Below, one piece after another: positions 17,582 through 28,288 of a stretch of 64,000 nt of DNA (its first letter is position 1; each line of letters begins with the position of its first letter). The position numbers and the translations under genes were made by a program. The notes below the pieces were generated by a model. The model was given only the letters and a program-made list of their open reading frames with translations. It did not search any database and was not told where the DNA came from. The stretch is from Rossellomorea orangium (GTDB lineage: Bacteria; Bacillota; Bacilli; Bacillales; Bacillaceae_B). The stretch covers positions 1 through 64,000 of the forward strand of contig NZ_JAHWGH010000025.1 in NCBI RefSeq assembly GCF_019334305.1, written 5' to 3'.

Positions 17582-19183
17582 TTGAAATTAACGAATGTCC
17601 GATTGTATGACGGTTTGGTGTATAAAGATCCCACTAAAAAATACAGTGTAACGATTGAAGAGGGTCGAATAGGTGAAGTCATTGAAGGAGAATTACCAAG
17701 TAAAACGGAAGACGTAGTCGATGGGATGGAAAGGGTTTTGTCCCCTGCATTTCATGATTCACATATGCACTTTTTACGGTATGGATTAATGAAGAGAGAA
17801 TTGGATCTCAGGCATGTAGAAAGCTGGGAAGAAATGAAAAATGAAGTGCACGAATATTACCCAAAAATGGAAGAAGGGGACTGGGTTGTTGGAAGGGGTC
17901 TTGATGATAGCAACTTTAAAGATCGACAAGACCTGCTGACAGGAAAGGACCTGGATGAACTGCATTTACATACGTACATGTTTTTTCTTCATCAAGACGG
18001 TCATGAGTGCGTCGTGAATCATAAAGTGCTGGATTTACTAAAGGAAGAAGATGAATTTAAGGACATTCCTGATGCTTTCAAAGAAACAGACGATCATGGG
18101 GAATGGACAGGGCGGTTTAAAGACAGTGCCGTTCATTACATCAAGCATCATTTCCGTGGCCGAAGTTCTGATGATGCTAAGGAGGCAATTAAACAGGGGA
18201 TCCCCCACATGCTTAAACACGGAATCACAACCATACACACGGATGACTTGAATTTCATCGGGTCCTATGACCGGCTATGGACGGCCTATAGCGGGTTGGA
18301 GAAAGAGGGAGAGTTGCCAATAAGAGTTTATTTGCATCATTACATCTTTAAGAAAGAACATCTGCAGGATTTTCTTGAACGTCATCCTCACCGCACGGGT
18401 GAAGGGAGCGATCATGTTAAGGTAGGCGCAGTGAAAATCTTCCTGGATGGGACTCAGCGCCTTCATACTTCTGCCATGAGGATTCCATATAAGGACCAGC
18501 CTGATACAACCGGTAATTTGATTTATTCTCAAGAAGAGTTAAATGAATTGATCAGGCTGGCAAGCGAAAATCGAATGCAGGTGGCCATGCATGCCATCGG
18601 TGATAAAGCCGTAGAACAGGCCATTACGGCATTGGAACAGGATGAAGCCCGGACCAATACCTATCACCACAGAATTATTCATGCCCAGACATTAGGTGAG
18701 GACTTACTGTACCGTCTGGGAAAAATTAAACCCACTATTGAAACCCAGCCTTCTTTCTTAATGGGAGAATGGGATCAAAAGGAGAAATGGGTCGGTGAAG
18801 ATTTGGCTCCCTATTGCGATGCGTTCAAAAGCATCATCAATCATGATATCCCTTACACATTAAGCTCTGACTTGCCTATCGGCTCCATTGATCCGTTCGA
18901 AGGTATGTTTGCAGCCGTCAACAGGACCGATCTCTCCGGTAGACCTGAAGGAGGATGGCAGCCTCAGGAGAAGCTGACGGTAAATGAGGCATATCGCGGA
19001 TACACGTCCATGCCTACCCTTATTGAATTAAATGAACCTCATAATTCAGGATCTATCTCCGCGGGGGAACGCGCCGACTTCATCTTGCTGGATCGACATC
19101 CTTTGGAAGTTGCAAGTGATGATCTGAACAACATCAGGGTGGTGGAAACCTGGCATGATGGTAAGAAGGTGTATTCCGTATAA
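17582..19183 (+). CDS. ytcJ: YtcJ-type metal-dependent amidohydrolase
   Basis: A 533-residue member of the YtcJ branch of the amidohydrolase superfamily, with a TIM-barrel hydrolase core that binds one or two metal ions. HxH metal ligands are His61 and His63 (HDSHMHF). Further ligand regions are VKIFLDGT near residue 285, MHAIGDKAV near 340, HAQTL near 370 and SSDLPIGSIDPF near 430. The start is a TTG at 17582 six bases after AAGGAGGAAG. The physiological substrate is unknown. It is monocistronic. Confidence 0.85.
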   Translation: MKLTNVRLYDGLVYKDPTKKYSVTIEEGRIGEVIEGELPSKTEDVVDGMERVLSPAFHDSHMHFLRYGLMKRELDLRHVESWEEMKNEVHEYYPKMEEGDWVVGRGLDDSNFKDRQDLLTGKDLDELHLHTYMFFLHQDGHECVVNHKVLDLLKEEDEFKDIPDAFKETDDHGEWTGRFKDSAVHYIKHHFRGRSSDDAKEAIKQGIPHMLKHGITTIHTDDLNFIGSYDRLWTAYSGLEKEGELPIRVYLHHYIFKKEHLQDFLERHPHRTGEGSDHVKVGAVKIFLDGTQRLHTSAMRIPYKDQPDTTGNLIYSQEELNELIRLASENRMQVAMHAIGDKAVEQAITALEQDEARTNTYHHRIIHAQTLGEDLLYRLGKIKPTIETQPSFLMGEWDQKEKWVGEDLAPYCDAFKSIINHDIPYTLSSDLPIGSIDPFEGMFAAVNRTDLSGRPEGGWQPQEKLTVNEAYRGYTSMPTLIELNEPHNSGSISAGERADFILLDRHPLEVASDDLNNIRVVETWHDGKKVYSV

Positions 19184-19192
19184 GCAAATGTC

Positions 19193-19222
19193 AAAGCCTC
19201 ACTGGGTTCAGGGGGCTTTTTT
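19193..19222 (+). terminator. Intrinsic terminator after ytcJ
   Basis: AAAGCCTC pairs with GGGGCTTT (one G-U pair) and is followed by T residues. Confidence 0.8.
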
Positions 19223-19309
19223 TCTGGAAACTTATCGACTTCCTATTGGCACGTCCACTTATCTTTAATAAAATATAGGGATAAGAATGTTATTTATGGA
19301 GGGAAGCTC

Positions 19310-21439
19310 GTGATTGCAGAAGCAAAACAGGTATTAAAGCAGTACTTTGGTTATGATGAATTTAGGAACGGTCAGGAACGTATTATTCAATACATAATAG
19401 ACGGGAAAAACACGGTCGGTATCATGCCGACGGGTGGGGGGAAGTCTCTATGTTATCAAATCCCGGCACTGATGCTTGATGGTGTAACCCTAGTGATCTC
19501 CCCTCTCATATCCCTGATGAAAGACCAGGTTGATTCATTAATACACCAAGGGATTCCGGCTACCTATATTAATAGCACGTTATCAACCAGTGAAGTAGAG
19601 AATAGAATGGAAGAGATTTCTTTAGGGGAATATAAGCTCGTTTATATCGCTCCTGAGAGATTAGAATCATATGGATTCGTCCGTTTTCTCAATACATTGC
19701 CCATCCCCCTTGTGGCTGTAGATGAAGCACACTGTTTATCTCAATGGGGCCATGATTTTAGACCAAGCTACTTAGGCATCTACAAGGCAGTGAGCCAGCT
19801 TCATTCAACCCCCACAATCCTTGCACTCACAGCAACCGCTACTCCTCAAGTTCAGGAGGATATCCTTCATCACCTACATATTCCGGATCAATATAAAGTG
19901 TTAACTGGATTTCAGAGGACGAACTTGTTCTTTCAGGTAGTGAAGGGGGAAGACCGAAAGCGATGGGTGGAAAGGTATGTAAAGAAGAATCATCAGCATT
20001 CCGGAATCATTTACTGTGCTACACGCAAGGAAGTTGAAAATCTTTTTATGCATCTTGAGAAAAAGGGTTTCTCTGTCGGGAAATATCATGGAGGCCTGTC
20101 TGATGCAGTAAGGCAGGAACAACAGGAAGCCTTCCTGAATGATTCTAACACGATCATGATTGCTACTAATGCATTCGGGATGGGGATCAATAAATCGAAC
20201 GTTCGCTTTTGTATTCACTATCAAATCCCTAAGAATATGGAGGGATATTATCAGGAAGCGGGCAGGGCTGGCCGTGATGGAGTAGACAGTGAATGTATCT
20301 TATTATTTTCACCTCAGGATATTCAAACTCAGAGGTACATCATCGACCAGAACATTGTAAATCAGGAGCAGCATGATAATGAGATGCAGAAACTGCGGGA
20401 TATGATTGACTTTGTCCATACAGAAGCGTGTCTGCAAAACTATATTTTAGCGTATTTCGGTGAACAGATAGACGAAGCATGCGGCCATTGCAGCAATTGC
20501 CTGGATGATAGGGAATCTGAGGATGTAACGAGAGAGGCACAAATGGTTTTATCGTGCATGATGCGGATGAATGAAAGGTTCGGTACCTCACTCATCAGCG
20601 GAGTACTCACGGGTTCTAAGAATAAAAAGATCCTGGATTGGGGGTTCGACCGGTTATCCACATATGGATTGATGAAAGAACAATCCCAGAAGGAAGTCGG
20701 CCTGTTCATCGATTATCTGATTTCAGAGGGTGTCATTCAAGTAGAAGGGGGGAGCTTTCCTATCCTCAGGGTTTCCTCTAGAGGCAAAGAGGTATTGATG
20801 GGGGAAAGAAGCGTTACGAGAAAGGTACAGCCTACAGTTACAGCCATCATTACCAGAGAAGATGAATTGTTCCAGACGTTGCGGACACTCCGTAAATCGA
20901 TTGCGGATTCAGAAGAAGTGCCACCTTTCGTCATTTTCTCTGATAAGTCGCTTCAGGACATGTGTGTGAAGAAACCGAGAACATCAGAGGAATTCATGCA
21001 TGTCAGCGGGGTCGGTGAAAACAAGCTGAATCGGTATGGGGAAATTTTCTTAAAAGAAATCTCCGCTTTTTTACGTGAGAATCCTGAACATGAAGTCGAG
21101 GTTGTCAAGCCTTCACGACCACGGAAGACGAGTCAGTCCGATACAGCGTCCCATTTAATCAGTTATGAGTTGTTTAACAATAACATGAACTTAAAAGCCA
21201 TTGCGAAAGAGCGTGGGATGACGACGGCAACGATAGAAAATCACATCATCCGTTCTTATCAAGAAGGCATTACGGACGACTGGACCATTCTTTTTACAGA
21301 AGAAGAAGAAGCTCTGATTGAAGAGGCGGTCTCGAAAGCAGGGACGGACCTCCTGAAACCCATTAAAGAAGAATTGCCTAAACATATAAGCTATTTCCAA
21401 ATTAAAGGATACTTGGTTAAACACGGACAGCATCAGTAA
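19310..21439 (+). CDS. recQ: ATP-dependent DNA helicase RecQ
   Basis: A 3'-5' DNA helicase for recombination and fork repair. Walker A TGGGKS is at 41-46 and the DEAH box at 138-141, with the RecQ-specific loop [14 protein letters not shown] following. A zinc-binding Cys cluster (CGHCSNC) lies near residue 390, then the winged helix, an HRDC domain at about 515-590 and a C-terminal helix-turn-helix region ([20 protein letters not shown]) at about 630-709. The 709-residue length is that of full RecQ, not the shorter RecS. The start is a GTG at 19310 after GGAGGG. Confidence 0.95.
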   Translation: MIAEAKQVLKQYFGYDEFRNGQERIIQYIIDGKNTVGIMPTGGGKSLCYQIPALMLDGVTLVISPLISLMKDQVDSLIHQGIPATYINSTLSTSEVENRMEEISLGEYKLVYIAPERLESYGFVRFLNTLPIPLVAVDEAHCLSQWGHDFRPSYLGIYKAVSQLHSTPTILALTATATPQVQEDILHHLHIPDQYKVLTGFQRTNLFFQVVKGEDRKRWVERYVKKNHQHSGIIYCATRKEVENLFMHLEKKGFSVGKYHGGLSDAVRQEQQEAFLNDSNTIMIATNAFGMGINKSNVRFCIHYQIPKNMEGYYQEAGRAGRDGVDSECILLFSPQDIQTQRYIIDQNIVNQEQHDNEMQKLRDMIDFVHTEACLQNYILAYFGEQIDEACGHCSNCLDDRESEDVTREAQMVLSCMMRMNERFGTSLISGVLTGSKNKKILDWGFDRLSTYGLMKEQSQKEVGLFIDYLISEGVIQVEGGSFPILRVSSRGKEVLMGERSVTRKVQPTVTAIITREDELFQTLRTLRKSIADSEEVPPFVIFSDKSLQDMCVKKPRTSEEFMHVSGVGENKLNRYGEIFLKEISAFLRENPEHEVEVVKPSRPRKTSQSDTASHLISYELFNNNMNLKAIAKERGMTTATIENHIIRSYQEGITDDWTILFTEEEEALIEEAVSKAGTDLLKPIKEELPKHISYFQIKGYLVKHGQHQ

Positions 21440-21447
21440 GAAAATGA

Positions 21448-21482
21448 AAAAAAGCAGGCGCCCTTCAGGCAGCCTGCTTTTT
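21448..21482. terminator. Bidirectional terminator
   Basis: AAAAAGCAGGC pairs with GCCTGCTTTTT between the converging recQ and ABC-F genes. Confidence 0.85.
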
Positions 21483-21492
21483 CTTGTCAGTA

Positions 21493-23115
<1,623 letters not shown>

Positions 23116-23301
23116 TCAATCTAAAAGATTATAACACGCGAGTAAGCTAAAAAGATAGAGTGATGGCAGGAACAGTGATAAATTTACGGGGTGTTTACAT
23201 TAGGGAGAGGGTCTTACCATGGAGGCTCATCAGGTGTGAAAAGAAGGATGGGTAATGGAAATTATATATAGAAGCAAAGGGAGATAGCTTCGTATGGGAG
23301 T

Positions 23302-23442
23302 GATTTTTGGCTCATTCGAGGGAAACGGATGTTTCCCTCGCCTTTCAGCAAAGCTGAAAGGGCCCCAAGTGGAACAGAGACCCGGGCACAAATGCATTTG
23401 TGCCCGGGTCTCTGTTCCACTTGGGGAAATGAGCCAAAAATC
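23302..23442. repeat. Four-arm nested palindromic element
   Basis: A 15-bp outer inverted repeat (GATTTTTGGCTCATT at 23302-23316, complement at 23428-23442) encloses three perfect hairpins. They are a 10-bp stem at 23317-23340 with loop GGAT, a 9-bp stem at 23341-23361 with loop AAA and a 64-base gap-free palindrome (32-bp arms) at 23363-23426 centred on ATGCAT. The arms abut almost without spacers. No coding potential is credible. It may be a palindromic mobile repeat or a structural site. Confidence 0.85.
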
Positions 23443-23523
23443 CATGCTCGTTGATAGCAGATTCTCTCCATTTTTATTTGTGTGCTATGATAACGTTATA
23501 AACAAACAGACAGGTGATGAGGT

Positions 23524-23805
23524 ATGATAAGGTTTGTGAAGCGGGTGAGGTTTCTTTTTAATGTTCGGAGGTCGGTTCCTTTTTTGGTGGATTTTTTTCG
23601 GTCCCGGGATGTTTCGCCTGTGAAGAAGGGTTTATCGGTGGGGGTGGTCGCCTTTTATTTTTGGCTGCCTCTGGATCTGATTCCGGATGTTTTTGTCTTA
23701 TTGGGAATAGTTGATGATCTGGCAGTGTTTACCTTCATCCTTCAGATGATTGTGAAGATGGCTCCAGAGGAGTTACAAAGGAGATATGAGTTAACAACGA
23801 AATGA
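23524..23805 (+). CDS. DUF1232 (YkvA-like) small membrane protein
   Basis: A 93-residue basic protein with the DUF1232 signature YFWLPLDLIPDVFVLLGIVDDLAV at about 46-70, which probably forms one or two short membrane helices. GATGAGG precedes the ATG. Members occur next to unrelated genes and the function is unknown. A terminator follows at 23845-23884. Confidence 0.8.
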   Translation: MIRFVKRVRFLFNVRRSVPFLVDFFRSRDVSPVKKGLSVGVVAFYFWLPLDLIPDVFVLLGIVDDLAVFTFILQMIVKMAPEELQRRYELTTK

Positions 23806-23844
23806 GGAAAAGAGAATACTGTTCTATTAATATGATATAGAAAT

Positions 23845-23884
23845 CGGGAGCAGCCGAAAAATGGGCAGCTGTTCCCGGTTTTTT
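23845..23884 (+). terminator. Intrinsic terminator
   Basis: CGGGAGCAGC pairs with GCTGTTCCCG (one G-U pair) and is followed by a T run. Confidence 0.8.
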
Positions 23885-23955
23885 CTTTTGATTTTTTTTC
23901 GTATATGCACTACACTGTAATTACTATAATTCCAATAAGAAAGGTATGAATTAGA

Positions 23956-24384
23956 ATGGGTTCAGGTAGAATAAATTCAATACCAAGACCATTAGTTCAA
24001 CTCAATCAAGGATTTATCGTTTCAACTGTTGCCATTTCATGGGTGATTCAAATAGAGTATTTCTTATTGCTTCCATTCATAGTTGGGATATCGGCATTAC
24101 TATTCAATTACAATCCAGTCATCAAGACCGGGAAGTTGTTCTTAAAGAAAGAACCTTCCGCTTACCACCAGGAAGATGCCGATCAACAGCAGTTTAATAA
24201 TATCATTGCGGTGAGTTGCTTAGGAGCTGCCATCTTAAGTTCCACGGCAGGATGGAGCACAGCTTACTATATCTTTTCGGGAATGGTCTTCATGGCCGCA
24301 TCCGTTGCTCTTGCAGGTTTTTGCATTGGCTGTTTCATCCGTTTTCAATGGAAAAGGTTCCAATACAAGCGATCTTTACAGTAA
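23956..24384 (+). CDS. DUF4395 membrane protein
   Basis: A 142-residue protein with IPRPLVQLNQG near the N-terminus, a DUF4395 hallmark, and about four hydrophobic segments (20-50 and 80-128), ending in a basic tail. The ATG at 23956 has only a moderate ribosome binding site (AGAAAGG). The family is often linked to thiol or rhodanese genes, but no such neighbour is present here. Function is unknown. Confidence 0.8.
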   Translation: MGSGRINSIPRPLVQLNQGFIVSTVAISWVIQIEYFLLLPFIVGISALLFNYNPVIKTGKLFLKKEPSAYHQEDADQQQFNNIIAVSCLGAAILSSTAGWSTAYYIFSGMVFMAASVALAGFCIGCFIRFQWKRFQYKRSLQ

Positions 24385-24388
24385 CCTA

Positions 24389-24418
24389 TTGACAAATAGA
24401 TGGAATACAACGTAAACT
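24389..24418 (+). promoter_or_regulatory. Candidate sigma-A promoter of a structured RNA
   Basis: A perfect TTGACA (24389-24394), an 18-base spacer and TAAACT (24413-24418), immediately after the DUF4395 stop. It would start a transcript at about 24425, at the head of the structured element. Confidence 0.45.
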
Positions 24419-24424
24419 AAACAT

Positions 24425-24640
24425 GAATGAAATAGTGTATACAAAGGGAGTATGTTATATGTTAGGTGTCGTTCTTAACTAACCGTGAAATGAATACGGA
24501 CATTTTGCAGGCAATGGCTTAGAAAATGGGCTATTGATGAAGCTTATTTAACTGTGCCTTCAAAATGTAGTTAAGAACAATGGTCATAGCATACTCAACC
24601 TTTTATCAGGAGAGCTGTGTCTTTGTGCACAGCTCTTTTT
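24425..24640 (+). ncRNA. Putative structured non-coding RNA
   Basis: No ORF fits this stretch. Successive nested pairings form one long rod: GAGTATG (24448) with CATACTC (24590), GTTCTTAACTA (24471) with TAGTTAAGAAC (24568), ACATTTTG (24500) with CAAAATGT (24561) and AGGCA (24509) with TGCCT (24555). A side hairpin CCGT/ACGG sits at 24483-24499. A terminator (AGAGCTGTG/CACAGCTCT then T5) closes it at 24611-24640. With the promoter at 24389-24418 this makes a unit of about 215 bases. A 6S-like RNA, a leader of the downstream gene or a palindromic repeat are all possible; I recognise no known family. Confidence 0.45.
24611..24640 (+). terminator. Intrinsic terminator
   Basis: AGAGCTGTG pairs with CACAGCTCT around an 8-base loop and is followed by five T residues. 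Confidence 0.8.
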
Positions 24641-24751
24641 GTGCGCAATTTCGCAAGTCACCTCGTTTTTTCAACCGTTTGGAGTTGAAGGATATACGTG
24701 CTTGCAAATCGGCGATCATTATATGATAGGGTGGATTGTATACGAGTGAAG

Positions 24752-24790
24752 GAAGACCACAATGGACATTGTTCGTTGTGGTCTATTTTT
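24752..24790 (+). terminator. Hairpin and T run in the leader of the MutS2-like gene
   Basis: AGACCACAA pairs with TTGTGGTCT and is followed by ATTTTTG, about 20 bases before the ribosome binding site. It could be a terminator or an attenuator. Confidence 0.6.
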
Positions 24791-24811
24791 GTTTATATGG
24801 AGGAAAATAAA

Positions 24812-26743
24812 ATGAATGAAAAGACGTTTCAAACACTGGAATTCAACTCAGTGAAAGAAAATTTGATGGGGTTTGCCCTTACAGAAGAAGGGAAAAAGAA
24901 ATTGATGAACTTACGGCCGTCGACCAATATCCGCCAGGTTGACATGCTGCTGGATGAGGTGACGGAAGCCGTACACATACTCGAGAAAAGTGCCAGTGTA
25001 CCGATCCATGCATTAGATGGTGTAGAGAACATAATAGCAAGCCTGAACAAAGGAGTACCGCTTAGACCCGATCAGCTCATGGGGTTGTATTATTTTCTGG
25101 ATGCATGTAAAAAGCTTAAGAAATACATGGATGACAAACAATGGCTGGCACCGAGGGTTTCATCATACGTTTATTCCATTGAAGACATTCCAGATCTTGG
25201 AGAGGAAATCAATCGATGCATCCGAAATGGCAGAGTGGACGATTATGCAAGTAAAGAATTACTGAGGATTCGAAAGCAATTGGGGATTCAAGAAGATCGA
25301 TTGAAGGATAAAATACAATCGATCGTAAAATCGGCAAAATATAAATCCTTCCTTCAAGAATCGATCGTGAGTCAGCGAAACGGCAGATATGTCATCCCGA
25401 TCAAGAAAGAATTCAGGGGGAAGTTGAAAGGGACGGTCTTGGATTCTTCAGCTTCCGGTTCAACCCTTTATATTGAACCGGAAGAATTAAGTACACAACA
25501 GGACCAGCTTCTCACTATTAAATTCGAAGAAGATCGTGAAGTTGAAAATATTCTATGGACATTGACGGGAATGGTTCAATCGTTCGAACCGCAATTAAAA
25601 CTCGCGATTGAAACGATGGTCCATTACGATGTATTGTTTGCCAAAGCGAAATATAGCCGTTCTTATGATGGAGTGAAGGCAATCCTGAATGAAGACCAAC
25701 GAATACACTTGATAAATGCCGTACATCCTCTATTGGGGAAACAGGCGGTCCCCCTTTCCATCAAGATGGGGGAAGGCTTTCATGCATTGGTCATTACTGG
25801 ACCCAATACGGGAGGGAAAACCGTCACCATCAAAACGGTCGGTCTGCTAACCCTCATGACCCAGTGCGGTCTTCACATTCCGGCAGGGGAAGGGAGTGAA
25901 ATCAGCTTGTACCAGCAAATCCTCTTGGATATCGGGGATGGGCAAAGTCTGCAGCAGAACTTAAGTACATTCAGCTCACATATCAAAAATGTAATCGGCA
26001 TTTTAACGGATACCAACGACCGTTCCCTCGTTCTGTTGGATGAGCTCGGCTCCGGTACTGATCCTTTAGAAGGAATGGGTCTCGCCACAGCCATTTTGAA
26101 TCAATTGTATGAAAAGGGGGCTACAATTCTTGCCACTACCCACTATAGTGAGATCAAATATTTTGCAGAAGAACATGAGGGCTTTATGAATGGCAGTATG
26201 GAGTTTAACATCGATACTTTGCAGCCGACGTATAAGCTTGTCGTCGGTCAAGGGGGAGAAAGTCAGGCATTCTCTATTGCTTTAAAGTTGGGGATGCATC
26301 CGGAAATCATTGAGAAAGCCCATGAAATCACCTATAAGGAGAGTAGAGAATACAGTTTAAATGATGTTGACTTTCATCTGAGAAAGGAAATGGATAAGCA
26401 GGTCATCGTAAATAAACACAGTACAAGGGTGAAAAGGAAGACCAAGAAAGAAAACCACGGAATCACGCTTTTTTCTAAAGGTGATAATGTCAAGATTTCA
26501 CCCGATGGAGAGTTCGGAATTGTATTCGAGGGTCCTGATGATAAAGGGAATTACACGGTGCAGGTGAAAGGGATGAAAATAATCGTGAATCATAAACGAC
26601 TCCGGCTCTATGTGCCTGCCAAGGAGTTATATCCTGAGAATTATGACTTCGATATCATCTTTAACAGCAAGGAAAATCGGAAAAAAGATAAACTCATGGG
26701 TAAAAGATTTATAGACGGATTGACCATCAACCATGAAGAATAA
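24812..26743 (+). CDS. MutS2-like ATPase lacking the Smr domain
   Basis: A 643-residue protein with the MutS core and ATPase domain. Walker A GPNTGGKT is near residue 330 and Walker B LLDELGSGTDP near 408-418, followed by HYSEIK. The usual MutS2 PGRSNAFEIA segment is altered to QGGESQAFSIA. The C-terminus ends in a KOW-like basic stretch and has no Smr nuclease domain, so it is shorter than true MutS2 (about 780 aa). The ATG at 24812 follows ATGGAGG; an upstream in-frame extension has no ribosome binding site. Full MutS2 acts on stalled ribosomes and recombination intermediates; the role of this short paralogue is not known. Confidence 0.85.
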   Translation: MNEKTFQTLEFNSVKENLMGFALTEEGKKKLMNLRPSTNIRQVDMLLDEVTEAVHILEKSASVPIHALDGVENIIASLNKGVPLRPDQLMGLYYFLDACKKLKKYMDDKQWLAPRVSSYVYSIEDIPDLGEEINRCIRNGRVDDYASKELLRIRKQLGIQEDRLKDKIQSIVKSAKYKSFLQESIVSQRNGRYVIPIKKEFRGKLKGTVLDSSASGSTLYIEPEELSTQQDQLLTIKFEEDREVENILWTLTGMVQSFEPQLKLAIETMVHYDVLFAKAKYSRSYDGVKAILNEDQRIHLINAVHPLLGKQAVPLSIKMGEGFHALVITGPNTGGKTVTIKTVGLLTLMTQCGLHIPAGEGSEISLYQQILLDIGDGQSLQQNLSTFSSHIKNVIGILTDTNDRSLVLLDELGSGTDPLEGMGLATAILNQLYEKGATILATTHYSEIKYFAEEHEGFMNGSMEFNIDTLQPTYKLVVGQGGESQAFSIALKLGMHPEIIEKAHEITYKESREYSLNDVDFHLRKEMDKQVIVNKHSTRVKRKTKKENHGITLFSKGDNVKISPDGEFGIVFEGPDDKGNYTVQVKGMKIIVNHKRLRLYVPAKELYPENYDFDIIFNSKENRKKDKLMGKRFIDGLTINHEE

Positions 26744-26750
26744 AAAAAAA

Positions 26751-26774
26751 ACGCACCCAGGTGCGTTTTTTTTA
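26751..26774. terminator. Bidirectional terminator
   Basis: ACGCACC pairs with GGTGCGT around a 2-base loop, with A and T runs on the two sides, between converging genes. Confidence 0.85.
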
Positions 26775-26789
26775 TTCGCTCCATGAATC

Positions 26790-27518
26790 CTATGACAAAT
26801 GGGTCAAAATAAAGGAGAGAATAATCCCTAAGGAGGAAAGGAAGCCGACAATGGGACCACCTTCTTCATATGCTTCAGGCATCATGGTGGAGGAAACCAT
26901 TGCGAGCAAGCCACCGGCACCGAAGGCTCCAATCAGGTAGGAAGTGCTTTCAGGTGCATTCTCCAAAAATACATAACCGAGTAAAGAACTGAGAGAGGAA
27001 AGCATGACCACACTTCCCCATAGAAATAGAATTTTCCTCGTACTGTACTGATCGAGCTTTAACCCGATACTGCTTGATAATGATTCGGGTAAATTACTGA
27101 TGAAGATAGCGGTGATGAATACCCATGGCATGGATTGACTTTCAATAAAGCTTACGCCGATAATGATGGATTCAGGAATGGCATCCATTATCGTTCCTAC
27201 ATAGATGGCCAGCCCTGAATGATTGTGAGGGTTTTTCTTAGAACGCTTCCTTTCGCTTCCACCTTTTTTAGAGATGAAAATTTCGAATAATGTAAAGATA
27301 AGGGCACCTAACAGAAACATGGATATTAAATAAAGTAGATTTGCTCTTCCTTCTGCCTCACTTAAGAGATCAAAGGTAGCGGAACCGATGATCAATCCCG
27401 TTCCTAAGGCCATAATAAACGCTACAACCCGCTTCGGAATATGTAGATAAATTCCCATAAAGGCCCCGATTAATAAAGATAGACTGGCTGCGCCTCCCCA
27501 TAAAGCTGCCTGAAACAT
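26790..27518 (-). CDS. ZIP-family metal permease
   Basis: A 242-residue membrane protein with about eight helices of the ZIP type. The helix IV-like segment reads MDAIPESIIIG and helix V ISNLPESLSSS, replacing the usual HNxPEG and HExPHE metal-site motifs. A basic loop containing HNHSG (around residues 97-101) separates helices III and IV. Members import Zn2+ or other divalent metals; the loss of the His residues raises doubt about the cargo. GGGAGGTG precedes the ATG at 27518. Confidence 0.75.
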   Translation of the reverse strand: MFQAALWGGAASLSLLIGAFMGIYLHIPKRVVAFIMALGTGLIIGSATFDLLSEAEGRANLLYLISMFLLGALIFTLFEIFISKKGGSERKRSKKNPHNHSGLAIYVGTIMDAIPESIIIGVSFIESQSMPWVFITAIFISNLPESLSSSIGLKLDQYSTRKILFLWGSVVMLSSLSSLLGYVFLENAPESTSYLIGAFGAGGLLAMVSSTMMPEAYEEGGPIVGFLSSLGIILSFILTHLS

Positions 27519-27595
27519 CTCTCACACCTCCCTGATAAATCATTCATTGTGAGTTTTCCCTAATTGAATAAAGAATTAAACACGTAATAAATCCT

Positions 27596-27625
27596 GAATA
27601 GATTTAAATTGGTGTGGGGATAGTA
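27596..27625 (+). promoter_or_regulatory. Candidate sigma-G/sigma-F promoter
   Basis: GAATA (27596-27600), an 18-base spacer and GATAGTA (27619-27625) match the forespore promoter pattern (GMATR, N17-18, CATNHTA) except for one base, upstream of a spore lipoprotein gene. Confidence 0.45.
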
Positions 27626-27654
27626 AGGGTGAATCAAATTTAGGAGGCATTCGA

Positions 27655-28170
27655 ATGAAAAAATATCTATTGATTTCCCTTATGGGATTGGTGTTCATGA
27701 CTTTGGCTTCAGGTTGTGGTACGAGCAATAACATGAACGAAGAAGGACAGCAGATGAACAACCGGAATCTGGAGAGGGTCAATTATAAGAATGATCAGGC
27801 GAACCGTGATTATATGAATGACGGTACGATGAGGGAAAACTATTCTCTTGCTGACAAAGAAGCGGATAAAGTAGCTGAACTTAAAGAAGTAAAAAGCGCA
27901 TATGTGCTTACAACTGATCAAAATGCATATGTAGCTGCTGTACTTGAAGATAAGAGGAATGGAAATGTATCGAAGGAATTGGAGAAAAAAATCTCAGATC
28001 AAGTGAAGAATGCAAATGGAAGTATTAATAATGTGTATGTTTCAACTAATCCTGATTTCATTGACCGGATGAGGGACTATGCCGATAAAGCGGAAAATGG
28101 GAAACCAATCGAAGGATTTGGTGAAGAAATAGCTGATATGGTAAAGCGGGTATTCCCGAATAGAGGCTAA
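27655..28170 (+). CDS. YhcN/YlaJ family sporulation lipoprotein
   Basis: A 171-residue lipoprotein whose signal peptide ends at LASGC (Cys21). An Asn/Met-rich linker (22-65) precedes the YhcN/YlaJ domain (about 68-165: ADKVAELKEVKSAYVLTT and the AYVAAVLED strand). Family members are spore inner-membrane or forespore lipoproteins of unclear function. TTAGGAGG precedes the ATG, and a forespore-type promoter lies 30 bases upstream of the start. Confidence 0.85.
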   Translation: MKKYLLISLMGLVFMTLASGCGTSNNMNEEGQQMNNRNLERVNYKNDQANRDYMNDGTMRENYSLADKEADKVAELKEVKSAYVLTTDQNAYVAAVLEDKRNGNVSKELEKKISDQVKNANGSINNVYVSTNPDFIDRMRDYADKAENGKPIEGFGEEIADMVKRVFPNRG

Positions 28171-28184
28171 TAATTGATTGGGGG

Positions 28185-28212
28185 AAAAGTCGAACTTGGT
28201 TCGGCTTTTTTT
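28185..28212 (+). terminator. Intrinsic terminator
   Basis: AAAAGTCGAAC pairs with GTTCGGCTTTT (one G-U pair), followed by further T residues. Confidence 0.8.
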
Positions 28213-28288
28213 ATTTTCCATAGGAAATGAATGGGTTTTTCAGTATACTATTTAGAGGAGCGAAATAATTTTGAAAGGGGAGGACAGC

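Noticed and set aside
23230..23527. Overlapping ORFs through the palindromes
   Set aside because: They read both arms of the palindromes and have no start signals; the region is better explained as a structural repeat.
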